26,274 nucleotides of DNA, from positions 1-26,274 of IMG/VR virus record IMGVR_UViG_3300006927_003284; one strand, 5' to 3'. Position 1 is the stretch's first letter; each line of letters begins with the position of its first letter. Made by a program: the position numbers and the translations under genes. Shown here piece after piece: positions 1 to 6,946 of the stretch. The DNA comes from a virus. The notes beneath the pieces were generated by a model. The model did not search any database and was not told the origin of the DNA. It saw nothing but the letters and a program-made list of their open reading frames with translations.

Positions 1-438
1 ATGACACCAGCCGAATACGCAACGCACGATTTTAACCCAGACTATGATTATGACTTTTCAGAGTTTGATGAAGTGATTAACCCAAGAGAAATTAAACAAA
101 TTACCAACATTGTTCGCAATGCAATCAATGCCGGCACAGAGGGGCGTGAGATTGCTATCTTGACGGCGAGGGCGCCCGGGGCAGAGGGCGCGATTCGGGA
201 TTATCTTGAGAGCATTGGGCTTGATACTTCGAAAATTACATTCGAGCTTTTAGCAGATTCAGATCCCAGCGCCAAGGCGGCGTGGGTAGCCGATCGAATA
301 GAACAAGGTGCTACAGATGTATTGTTTTTCGATGACTCCGGGAATAATGTGGAAGCTATCAACGCTTTATCTGAGCAATACCCAGAGATTAAAATTATAG
401 CAAGAAAAGTAAAGTATGCAGAGGATGTAGCCCAATAA
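1..438 (+). CDS. HAD-superfamily phosphatase, 5'-partial
   Basis: This is the C-terminal part of a HAD-fold hydrolase. ILTAR (about residues 53-57) is HAD motif II, and the FFDDSGNNVEAI stretch (about 109-120) is the acidic motif IV with the usual DD pair. The nucleophile motif DxDxT (motif I) is absent, and the frame is open to the first base, so the gene almost certainly begins upstream and the ATG at base 1 is internal. The pattern TPAEYA..FDFSEF..V.NP followed by LTAR is familiar from small HAD proteins of T4-like marine phages, some grouped with polynucleotide-kinase/RNA-repair-type phosphatases. Substrate is unknown; an RNA or nucleotide 3'-phosphate is a guess. The fold is confident, the function is not. 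Confidence 0.75.
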   Translation: MTPAEYATHDFNPDYDYDFSEFDEVINPREIKQITNIVRNAINAGTEGREIAILTARAPGAEGAIRDYLESIGLDTSKITFELLADSDPSAKAAWVADRIEQGATDVLFFDDSGNNVEAINALSEQYPEIKIIARKVKYAEDVAQ

Positions 439-533
439 GCTAGCGACGGCAAAAACTTAGCGAAATAAAACCAGACAATTTTGAGTTGATAATCAAGAAA
501 CCGGCGAAAACCGACACCGGGTTACATCTGGGG

Positions 534-600
534 TAAATGACTTATAGCAAATGACTTGCTAACCACTATTTATCATAGTATTAGTATACCATGGTGCGGG
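534..600 (+). promoter_or_regulatory. Candidate promoter/operator region
   Basis: The 175-base gap between the HAD gene and the next gene holds no convincing ORF. It contains two dyads built on the same core ATGAC: TAA-ATGAC-TTA (about 534-544) and AGCAA-ATGAC-TTGCT (546-560), so AAATGACTT is repeated 14 bases apart. These are followed by ACTAT-N5-ATAGT, which includes CTATTTAT (566-573) and TAGTA, a motif also seen before bases 1970 and 13250. A TTGCTA/TATTAG pair (556-561 and 579-584, 17-base spacer) is only a weak sigma70 match. A GGGAGG ribosome site follows at about 598-603. Confidence 0.4.
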
Positions 601-613
601 AGGCTGTTTTATT

Positions 614-934
614 ATGCAAGATGATAATGGGTGGGATCAATACTCAAAACTAGTTTTAAAACAACTAGAGACTCTTTCTCTTACTATCGAGGATTTGAGA
701 TCAGAGCTTCAAGATATAAAAGAGAAATTGGCTGAACTGCGTGTGCGAGAAGAGAGAATCGAAGATATCCGTACGTGGAAAAACAAAGTAGACGAAGTTG
801 TTTCACCCACTCAGCTGAGTATGTATATCAAAGAGATAGAAGAGCTTAAAATATTTAAAACCAAGGCAGTTGCTGTATTTGCTACTGTTCAATTTATAAT
901 GGCTATAGCAATTGCTTGGCCAAAACTATTCTAA
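614..934 (+). CDS. Small coiled-coil phage protein with C-terminal membrane anchor
   Basis: A 106-aa protein. Residues about 12-75 are charged and heptad-like (LxxLxxxL with many E/K), indicating a coiled coil. The last ~20 residues (AVFATVQFIMAIAIAW) form one hydrophobic span ending near the C-terminus, so the protein is probably tail-anchored with its coiled coil in the cytoplasm. The opening DDNGWDQYSKLVLKQLE resembles the N-terminus of a small family common in T4-like phages (DUF7201-like, from memory). GGGAGG lies 10 bases upstream of the ATG. A lysis-related or membrane-scaffold role is possible but nothing in the sequence decides it. Confidence 0.75.
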   Translation: MQDDNGWDQYSKLVLKQLETLSLTIEDLRSELQDIKEKLAELRVREERIEDIRTWKNKVDEVVSPTQLSMYIKEIEELKIFKTKAVAVFATVQFIMAIAIAWPKLF

Positions 935-935
935 A

Positions 936-1226
936 ATGGCGTGGGATAATGTTGACGCCAAGAAGTTTAAAGTCTTAGTTAAACAAATCTCTGGCACTAT
1001 AAAGGACGCCGACGGTGCACTGACACCCTTTCACATAATTAAGGGAACTGGTGAGATTTGGTGTTTTCAACCATCTACGAAACAAGTTGTGAAGCTATTT
1101 CGAGGCAAAGATATCTATATTCTAGATTTTGGAACAGAAGAAGATGAACAATGTCTGTCCATGTCTTCAGATGGTATTGTTTTTGTGATCGATAAAGACG
1201 AGATAGAAGAAATAGGCTTTAACTAA
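936..1226 (+). CDS. Uncharacterised 96-aa protein
   Basis: I chose the ATG at 936, which gives MAWDNVDAKKFKVLVKQ and starts just after the TAA of the previous gene. A longer TTG start at 912 would overlap that gene's membrane-anchor coding region and is less likely. The protein is mixed alpha/beta with alternating hydrophobic strands (IYILDFG, GIVFVID) and no recognised motif, membrane span or signal peptide. Its stop overlaps the next small gene in the form TAATG, so the two are probably translationally coupled. I do not recognise a family. Confidence 0.65.
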   Translation: MAWDNVDAKKFKVLVKQISGTIKDADGALTPFHIIKGTGEIWCFQPSTKQVVKLFRGKDIYILDFGTEEDEQCLSMSSDGIVFVIDKDEIEEIGFN

Positions 1227-1369
1227 TGCTGTTTACGTTTAATAACGCACCTTGGAAATATCTACTTGTGTGTTGTGGCTCTTGGGGATTATACGCCCTT
1301 TGTGGTTTTGAATTCGCAGTTATCACCCTTTTATCCCTTAGTATAGTCAATGTGAATCCAAAAAGATGA
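1226..1369 (+). CDS. Small membrane protein, 47 aa
   Basis: A short ORF starting at the ATG inside TAATG, sharing bases with the stop of the preceding gene, and ending at TGA 1367-1369. It encodes a hydrophobic peptide with two likely membrane stretches (YLLVCCGSWGLYAL and FAVITLLSLSIVNV) and a basic C-terminal end (NPKR). Length, hydrophobicity, coupled start and otherwise empty space make it a credible gene. It sits two genes after another small membrane protein. It could be a holin/spanin-type or regulatory membrane peptide, but no motif shows this. Confidence 0.5.
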   Translation: MLFTFNNAPWKYLLVCCGSWGLYALCGFEFAVITLLSLSIVNVNPKR

Positions 1370-1405
1370 ACTTTTTTATTTCCAATAGAAAATTGTGCGC
1401 TATTT

Positions 1406-1624
1406 ATGACACATATGAGACTTGATAAAAGAAAGACAAAAACTCTAATTCCAAATGAGCCGGCAATGCGTGGAAAGACGCTTTATATACTCTACAAATA
1501 TGATCTTGAGAGCGAAGAACTGGCTTCTGATGGTCCATTTTTAAGCAAAGACGAAGCTTATGAAAAAATGAATTCTTTTCTGCAGCAAAAGGTTTGTTCG
1601 TGGGTTGTCGTCTATAATGGATGA
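1406..1624 (+). CDS. Uncharacterised 72-aa protein
   Basis: A small basic-to-neutral protein; residues about 25-70 (TLYILYKYD...LSKDEAYEKMNSFLQQ...WVVVYNG) look like a compact beta-alpha-beta fold. There is no clear Shine-Dalgarno sequence before the ATG at 1406; an in-frame ATG at 1415 is an alternative. Its last codons overlap the start of the next gene by 8 bases (ATGGATGA), supporting a shared transcript. Family unknown. Confidence 0.6.
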   Translation: MTHMRLDKRKTKTLIPNEPAMRGKTLYILYKYDLESEELASDGPFLSKDEAYEKMNSFLQQKVCSWVVVYNG

Positions 1625-1907
1625 GAAACCGGTTTTTGGAGAGTTATCTGCCGAAAATTTAGAAGTTGGCGATATTGTAGAATGGAAAAAATGGTGTTAT
1701 AAATTGCGTGAATGGCAACCTCACTATGGAGTGATTACTGGCATCAAAAATGAGATAAAAGGTAATCGAATGGTGTCGATTTCAAATGTGATGCCACTTT
1801 CTAATAGTAATCAGGTTGAGGTGGAGTTCTTTACCCCTAGCTTAAAATTAGTGTCAAAAGTGCAGAGGTCTGATCAAATAAACCCAAAGTTTGTGGAAAA
1901 GGGGTGA
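1617..1907 (+). CDS. Small SH3/KOW-like phage protein
   Basis: A 96-aa protein. I used the ATG at 1617 (MDEKPVFGELSAENL), which overlaps the upstream stop; the upstream in-frame TTG at 1605 lies deeper inside the previous gene. The LEVGDIVEWKKW...HYGVITGIKNEIKGNRMVSISNV pattern is a run of short beta strands typical of small SH3/KOW-type barrels, and similar proteins with GDIVEWKKW occur in T4-like marine phages (recalled). Such folds bind nucleic acid or act as adaptors, but no residue here proves a partner. A second protein of similar build lies at 9933-10178. Confidence 0.65.
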   Translation: MDEKPVFGELSAENLEVGDIVEWKKWCYKLREWQPHYGVITGIKNEIKGNRMVSISNVMPLSNSNQVEVEFFTPSLKLVSKVQRSDQINPKFVEKG

Positions 1908-1913
1908 GTTGCA

Positions 1914-1935
1914 ACTATTTATACTAGTAGTTTAC
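1914..1935 (+). promoter_or_regulatory. CTATTTAT..TAGTA motif (candidate phage promoter or operator)
   Basis: The gap before the metallopeptidase gene contains ACTATTTATACTAGTAG. CTATTTAT-NN-TAGTA is identical in layout to the copy at 566 and close to that at 13215. It lies about 55 bases before the ATG at 1970. No strong -35 element precedes it, which would suit a -10-only late promoter, but that is inference. Confidence 0.35.
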
Positions 1936-1969
1936 AATACTCTATAATCTTGACTTGGTTTGTTTCTAA

Positions 1970-2761
1970 ATGATCGATATTATCAACCCTATGATTAAAA
2001 GATTTCTTCCTTATGCACAAGAGAAGATGGGTTTTAATGAACCTCCAAAATTATTCCTTAAAGGTTCTGCGGAGAACGCAGAAGATCCTTTAGGAAAGAC
2101 AGCTTTTTATGATCCCGCGGGTAAAGCAATCACAGTTTTCATAACAGGGCGCCATCCAAAAGATATCATGCGCTCTATTTCTCACGAGTTGGTACATCAT
2201 GCACAAAATTGTCGTGGAGAGTTTGACAGCCCCGGTGAGATGGGTGCGGGATATGCTCAAACCAATGATCATCTGCGAAATATGGAGCGAGAAGCCTACG
2301 AAAAAGGAAACATGTGCTTCCGAGATTGGGAAGATAGCATAAAGAGTACTATTTATTTTGAACATCTACAAAAAGGAGACAGTAGAATAATGTCCACAAA
2401 ACAATGGAAGAACGGAGAACTCAAGGGTCTCCTTTCAGAAGCCTGGGGTCTAAAAATGGATCTCAACAAATTAAATGAAAACCAGGACTTTGCAGCCGCT
2501 CACCGCGGTGCCGGAGTATCATTAGAGGAATCAGAAGAACTTGAAGAAGGTGATACTGGTGCTTCTAAGGGTGATAAGGGTAAGGATAAAAATGACCCGG
2601 GAGCCAAAGACTACACCGATGGTGGAGATCGCGAGGGCGATGAGTCTAAAACCCACGAGGGTGAGAAAGATGATACCACAAAAAACGAGGGCGTCGAAGT
2701 ACGATTGCAAGAGATTGTAAAGCGCGCCATTAAACAACTTAAGGAGAAGAAAAATGGGTAA
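1970..2761 (+). CDS. Zinc metallopeptidase-like protein fused to an acidic phage domain
   Basis: A 263-aa protein in two parts. Residues 1-140 form a zincin-like domain: SHELVHHAQ has HELVH at 72-76 (two His ligands plus catalytic Glu), and MEREAYEKG (about 105-113) supplies plausible third-ligand Glu residues. Residues 141-263 begin MSTKQWKNGELKGLLSEAW, which reads like a genuine N-terminus; the rest is Lys/Asp/Glu/Gly-rich and probably disordered, ending in a short basic helix. An AAAGGAG lies upstream of Met141 (ATG at 2390), so a second product of 123 aa (2390-2761) may be made, or two ancestral genes have fused. Similar HELVHHAQ proteins occur in T4-like marine phages (recalled). Substrate unknown; virion maturation is a guess. 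Confidence 0.75.
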   Translation: MIDIINPMIKRFLPYAQEKMGFNEPPKLFLKGSAENAEDPLGKTAFYDPAGKAITVFITGRHPKDIMRSISHELVHHAQNCRGEFDSPGEMGAGYAQTNDHLRNMEREAYEKGNMCFRDWEDSIKSTIYFEHLQKGDSRIMSTKQWKNGELKGLLSEAWGLKMDLNKLNENQDFAAAHRGAGVSLEESEELEEGDTGASKGDKGKDKNDPGAKDYTDGGDREGDESKTHEGEKDDTTKNEGVEVRLQEIVKRAIKQLKEKKNG

Positions 2762-2936
2762 AAAATGGAAAAGATTGCTTATCGCAAGAAGAAATGCAGC
2801 TAAAGCAGTTGTGGAAACTGTACAAGAAGAACAGCCTGTCGCCAAACCAGAAAAGGCGGTTGTACCGGCTGCTGATGAAGCGGTGGAGAAGAAAGCACCA
2901 AAAGTAAAAAAAGCCTCTAAGCCCAAAAAGAAGTAA
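2754..2936 (+). CDS. Small Lys/Ala-rich basic protein
   Basis: A 60-aa protein starting 8 bases before the previous stop, behind GGAGAAGAAAA. The first 15 residues are strongly basic (MGKKWKRLLIARRNA), the middle is A/V/E/P-rich, and the end is a lysine tail (KAPKVKKASKPKKK) like a histone H1 C-terminal tail. It is likely disordered and may bind DNA or RNA by charge. No catalytic motif. It could instead be a linker or internal virion peptide. Confidence 0.6.
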   Translation: MGKKWKRLLIARRNAAKAVVETVQEEQPVAKPEKAVVPAADEAVEKKAPKVKKASKPKKK

Positions 2937-2943
2937 ATAAACG

Positions 2944-3198
2944 ATGTCGCTAGATAAAAATTGGAGTGACTTTATTTTAGGAGAAGGTTTAGATAGGAAT
3001 ATATTTACTTATCTCCACGGGTTGCAGGAAATAATCACAGCAATTAAGCCTCGTTCTATAACAGAGGAGCACCGCTTAACTTTAGCTAAACAGCATATTA
3101 AAGAAGTTCGTCGTTCTGCTCGTAAGATGCAAAACGAAATGAAGTTGTTGGAAGAGAAGCTGAATATCTTAGAAGAAAGTTTAAACGAGGGAAAATAA
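2944..3198 (+). CDS. Small helical protein
   Basis: An 84-aa protein, almost entirely helical by composition. Residues about 45-84 (HIKEVRRSARKMQNEM...LEEKLNILEESL) form a likely coiled coil. There is no recognised family. It sits 7 bases after the preceding stop, and its TAA abuts the next ATG (TAAATG), so it is in a tight operon. The ribosome site is weak, suggesting coupling to upstream translation. Confidence 0.6.
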   Translation: MSLDKNWSDFILGEGLDRNIFTYLHGLQEIITAIKPRSITEEHRLTLAKQHIKEVRRSARKMQNEMKLLEEKLNILEESLNEGK

Positions 3199-5544
3199 AT
3201 GCCCACACTTTTAAAAGAAGGCAGTGCCAACACACACCTTACTCACCTCGAAGAGTTAGTTCTCACGCAAGGTCCAGCCGGCTATAAAATGGCCCGGGCA
3301 TTTCTGTTAGAACTTCTTGAAACCCTAAAGGGGAATTCTAAATCGCATGTGCAAACATCTGTTAAATGGGATGGTGCACCGGCGATGTTTGTTGGTATCA
3401 ACCCCGAGAATGGTAAGTTTTTTGTAGGAACTAAATCAATCTTTAATAAGGTTCCTAAAATTAACTACACTGAAGAGGATATTGTCAGAAACCACGGGCA
3501 TGCGCCCGGGCTTGTTGATAAATTATCGAAAGCATTAAAATATCTCCCTTCCCTTGGGATCAAAAATATTCTGCAGGGTGATTTCATGTTCGATGATGAA
3601 ATGCTCGATGTTGTTCAAATAGATGGAGAACCACACTACCGCTTTAAGCCAAACACGATAGTTTATGCGGTACCGGTTGATTCAGACTTAGGTAGAGAGA
3701 TTGGGCAATCGAAATTTGGTATTGTGTTTCACACTACATATGATAGTCTAGATAGCGGCGCTAGCTTTGGAGCAGATGTAAGCGCGCTGAACCGACCGCC
3801 GGGGATTTGGTTCGATGATGCTTTCTTTACAGATGACACCGGTACAGTAACTCTTACTGCTGGTGAAGAGAAGAGAATTCTTTCTTTAGTTAAAGAGGCT
3901 GACGCGGTTAATGAAAGTATAGACTATAATAATTTGCCTTCTGCGCTTCTGAATATCTATATTAACAGCGAAATTAAAGGCGGACAGTTTTTGGAGGATC
4001 CAGAACGTTCTTTTGATGGCTTTAAGAACTGGTATTTCGAGCGTTCTGAAAAGAAAATCAGTAAGCTAAAAAGCGAGAAAGGCCGCGGCAAAGCCGAAAC
4101 AAAAGCTCTGCAAGATATTCAACTGCTCGATAGCAAAAAAGAAGATATTCTTAATCTCTTTCAGGTATCTCGTCTATTGTTTGAAGCCAAAAACATTTTT
4201 ATTGAGAAATACAACAATGCTGTGTATAATACAAAGCACTTTGTAGATGATGGCTCTGGAGATCTGGTTGCGACGAATCCAGAGGGATATGTAGCAGTAG
4301 ATCATGCGGGTAATGGAGTGAAATTTGTAGATCGTCTGGAATTTAGTCGCGCTAACTTTATGGTAGATAAAACTGCCAAATTTACTGGTGAATCCGTTGA
4401 TCGCCGAAACTTTACTGTTCAAATCTCAAAAAATAAACAAATAACGAAAACTATAGCCGAGTGGTTGACAGAAATTAAGGCCGCAGGGCACAAACACCAG
4501 AAACTCCCACAAATGGTTTATAAGGACGTCTTGGCAGGTACCCCTATCGTAGACATTGTTGTTCAAGAGAACGCCGAGAGAACCATCTACAACGCAGTTA
4601 TGGACTATGCCAACAGTCTAAAGGAACAGTTCGAAGAAGAGCCTCCAGAAGACGAATGGTATAGTGATGAATATGAGACGCTAGGAGATCGCAAGTTTGC
4701 AGATCGTCCGGGTCAGACCATCGCTCTTGTCCCAGGTGCATTTAAGCCACCACACAGAGGGCATGCCGATATGGTACGTCGTTATGCTACCGGTGACGGT
4801 GTGCCAAAGGCGGACAGAACAATTATTTTGATTTCCAACCCTAAAGGCGCGCTGAGGAAGCTGCCGCATGACGATTCAGAAGTTAGTGCAGAACATTCCC
4901 GACGAATTTGGGAAACAGTCTTCTCTGATGTTACAAACCTGCCGGGTGTTGAAATACAAGTTGCAGACTCAGAGATGAGATCGCCAGTAAGCATTGCTTA
5001 TGAATATATTAGTGAAACATCTCCGCTAGATATCAAGGCGGGAGACGATATTATTTTGGGCGCTAGCAGAAAAGATCGCGACTTCATGCGCTGGAAAGGC
5101 GCCTCTGAATATAAAAAGAAGAAGAGAGGGGTTAACGTCTTAGCTGGTGAGGAATACGCTGTAGTGCCTTCTGAGCGCTCTGATAACAAACCTTTTAGCG
5201 CCAGCGACTCGCGGCAGTTGGTCAGCAATTTAGTAACCAACCCAGAAGATGTGGAATCATTACGACAGCTATCTGAGTATATTCCACAAGATAAGATCGA
5301 TGAGTTATTCAATATCCTTGGACAACCATCTCCAGTTTCTACAATAGCACAAGATCCTGTGAATGAAACATCACTTGGGGGTGGCGGACCCGGTGGGGCG
5401 CCGGGGAATGTGACCGGTTACTCAGGCCCTTTGCAATCTGGGTTGGGTAAACCCAAGAAAAAACCCAGAAAGAAAAAGAATGAAAATTTAGTTATCGTGA
5501 ACGAAGTTATGAAACTAATTATGGAAAGAGGTATACAAAGATGA
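3199..5544 (+). CDS. Ligase-fold nucleotidyltransferase fused to NMNAT/cytidylyltransferase-like domain
   Basis: A 781-aa two-domain protein. The N-terminal part matches the pattern of DUF6267-type proteins of T4-like marine phages: SVKWDGAPA (K56, D58, G59) is the KxDG motif I of ATP-dependent ligases and capping enzymes, followed by NILQGDFMF and the RFKPNTIVYAVP strand. The middle is helical. From about residue 508, IALVPGAFKPPHRGH carries the HxGH signature (H519, H522) of the nucleotidylyltransferase superfamily, and FSASDSR at about 665 occupies the place of its ISSTxxR motif. The C-terminus has a Gly-rich linker and a Lys-rich patch. Two AMP-transfer-type folds in one chain suggest work on RNA/DNA ends or NAD-type cofactors; the actual substrate is unknown. 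GAGGGAAAA precedes the ATG. Confidence 0.8.
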   Translation: MPTLLKEGSANTHLTHLEELVLTQGPAGYKMARAFLLELLETLKGNSKSHVQTSVKWDGAPAMFVGINPENGKFFVGTKSIFNKVPKINYTEEDIVRNHGHAPGLVDKLSKALKYLPSLGIKNILQGDFMFDDEMLDVVQIDGEPHYRFKPNTIVYAVPVDSDLGREIGQSKFGIVFHTTYDSLDSGASFGADVSALNRPPGIWFDDAFFTDDTGTVTLTAGEEKRILSLVKEADAVNESIDYNNLPSALLNIYINSEIKGGQFLEDPERSFDGFKNWYFERSEKKISKLKSEKGRGKAETKALQDIQLLDSKKEDILNLFQVSRLLFEAKNIFIEKYNNAVYNTKHFVDDGSGDLVATNPEGYVAVDHAGNGVKFVDRLEFSRANFMVDKTAKFTGESVDRRNFTVQISKNKQITKTIAEWLTEIKAAGHKHQKLPQMVYKDVLAGTPIVDIVVQENAERTIYNAVMDYANSLKEQFEEEPPEDEWYSDEYETLGDRKFADRPGQTIALVPGAFKPPHRGHADMVRRYATGDGVPKADRTIILISNPKGALRKLPHDDSEVSAEHSRRIWETVFSDVTNLPGVEIQVADSEMRSPVSIAYEYISETSPLDIKAGDDIILGASRKDRDFMRWKGASEYKKKKRGVNVLAGEEYAVVPSERSDNKPFSASDSRQLVSNLVTNPEDVESLRQLSEYIPQDKIDELFNILGQPSPVSTIAQDPVNETSLGGGGPGGAPGNVTGYSGPLQSGLGKPKKKPRKKKNENLVIVNEVMKLIMERGIQR

Positions 5545-6365
5545 TCCCCAAGCAAGAGCAAAAACTCAGAGAAAATATTAGACAGTTGATTGAAGTTGTT
5601 AAGCAGAGAAGAGAATCAGCTGCAGCTAAGATCTTAGAAGAAGAAGCTAGATTACGTGGCATAGTAAGGGGTCTTTTAAATATAGAGCTTTCTAACCTGT
5701 CTGAAGGTGTTACACCCGATAATGATCCCACACCTAATAAATCTACCGGTATCAACGTGCTGGAGGATCTCCTCAAAAAGATTATTCCCGTTCTGCAGAC
5801 TGACTTCAAACTTCTGACAACTGATGGCTCCCAAAGACAATCGTTTAGAGCCCACATTATTAATGCGGTCATTGGTGCTCTTACGCCCGCAGAAGTAAAT
5901 AACGAGGCTGGTGATGATATTGAAGCACTTGCCGAGATTGTTGACGTCGATCTCGGAGGACCCGCAGATGCAGACAAGTTTATCGATATCCGTACAGACG
6001 CAGAGAAGTCTGCGGATGAAGAAGAGCCCGAAGAGTCTGATCCTAGAGATGAATTTGGAATGGATGGCGCAGATGAGACCGGTCGAAACGTTGCTTTCAA
6101 CGCGTTCAAAAAGATTCAAACCTCAATTATTGATTCTTATGAACTGTTGTCTAACAATGAAGACCAAGAGTTATTCTACGATTATCTTATAGCCAATCTA
6201 AAATTGTATTTTGATAAGTTCGAAGATGAGCTGTCCCCAGAAGTTGAAGAGCCCACAAACCAAGCTTACCAAGACGCTGTGGCTGATGAGGGTGGTGAAT
6301 TAGAAGCGCCCACTGAAGAGGGCGGTGAAGAGTCCGCAGAAGAGGAAATTGATCTTGAGTTTTAG
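5541..6365 (+). CDS. Acidic helical phage protein
   Basis: A 274-aa protein starting inside the end of the previous gene (ATGA overlap). Residues 1-55 are basic and helical (KQEQKLRENIRQLIEVV), about 70-125 helical, and about 130-185 and 235-274 very acidic (EEEPEESD, EEGGEESAEEEID). The strongly biased composition and helical arms resemble internal scaffold or core-type phage proteins, but there is no diagnostic motif and no structural neighbour in the window. A long reverse-strand frame here is a composition artefact. Probably one operon with the nucleotidyltransferase fusion. Confidence 0.65.
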   Translation: MIPKQEQKLRENIRQLIEVVKQRRESAAAKILEEEARLRGIVRGLLNIELSNLSEGVTPDNDPTPNKSTGINVLEDLLKKIIPVLQTDFKLLTTDGSQRQSFRAHIINAVIGALTPAEVNNEAGDDIEALAEIVDVDLGGPADADKFIDIRTDAEKSADEEEPEESDPRDEFGMDGADETGRNVAFNAFKKIQTSIIDSYELLSNNEDQELFYDYLIANLKLYFDKFEDELSPEVEEPTNQAYQDAVADEGGELEAPTEEGGEESAEEEIDLEF

Positions 6366-6372
6366 GTGAGAT

Positions 6373-6741
6373 GTGCGGAAAAAAGCAAAAAAGAATTTGA
6401 CAACTCAGAATAAGAGTGTTATTATAAAATTGAAAGCAAAAAACCTTATTAATGATAGTTTATTAGTTAGTATTAATAATTTAACATTAGAAGACTTAAT
6501 CTCAATTAAATTAGAACTCTCAGCTAACCATATTAATAATAGACCATATGGATTTAGCTTGTGGTCGAAGGCTTCATATATAATGAAGGACTCTTTAATA
6601 AGGTTTGCACTCTCAACAACTAACTCGAAGAAAAGCGCAGCCAGGTTCCTAGGCATTACAGATAGTGAATTATATCAAGCTATCAAAAGGTATGAAGTGG
6701 CTGAACTATTAAAGGATAATGATAATGTGGAAGCTTTATAA
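6373..6741 (+). CDS. Fis-like HTH protein
   Basis: A 122-aa protein with a GTG start at 6373 behind AGGTGAG. The C-terminal 45 residues (SLIRFALSTTNSKKSAARFLG followed by ITDSELYQAIKRY) follow the Fis-type helix-turn-helix pattern: a helix, then A-A-R-x-L-G, then the recognition helix. The N-terminal 45 residues are Lys/Asn/Leu-rich with no known fold. It is a likely small DNA-binding regulator of phage or host transcription; no target can be named. Composition is more AT-rich than the preceding genes. Confidence 0.6.
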   Translation: MRKKAKKNLTTQNKSVIIKLKAKNLINDSLLVSINNLTLEDLISIKLELSANHINNRPYGFSLWSKASYIMKDSLIRFALSTTNSKKSAARFLGITDSELYQAIKRYEVAELLKDNDNVEAL

Positions 6742-6946
6742 ATACAACGGGCGCTATATTATGGGAGATTTAATCAGCTCTCATAAAACTGAATCTGCTG
6801 CCATGAAAAAAGCCAAGAAAGAACTCACATTTAAACATACCGAAAAAGAAAAGAAATCAACCGGACTCTATATCTGGCTAGATGATCAAAATCATGCACC
6901 AGTTGGTGTTATATTTCAAAAGAAGAAAGATAAAAAGGGGGTGTAA
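6719..6946 (+). CDS. Small basic protein whose stop codon lies inside the tmRNA gene
   Basis: A 75-aa Lys-rich protein (start ATG 6719; an alternative ATG at 6725 gives MWKLYKYNGRY). It overlaps the Fis-like gene by 23 bases. Residues about 4-35 (LYKYNGRYIMGDLISSHKTE) look like a small beta-strand module, followed by a charged helix. Function unknown. Its final codons (Gly-Val-stop) form the first ten bases of the tmRNA, so RNase P cleavage at the mature tmRNA 5' end would remove the stop codon from a read-through mRNA. Confidence 0.55.
   Translation: MIMWKLYKYNGRYIMGDLISSHKTESAAMKKAKKELTFKHTEKEKKSTGLYIWLDDQNHAPVGVIFQKKKDKKGV

Noticed and set aside
2531-2926. Reverse-strand open frame (131 aa) with hydrophobic runs
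   Set aside because: It mirrors the Lys/Asp/Glu-rich coding region of two forward genes. The apparent membrane spans are a composition effect.
5519-6109. Long reverse-strand open frame (196 aa)
   Set aside because: It is antisense to the acidic protein gene. Its Ser/Ala/Leu-rich translation is what the reverse of Glu/Asp/Ala codons gives, and it has no ribosome site.
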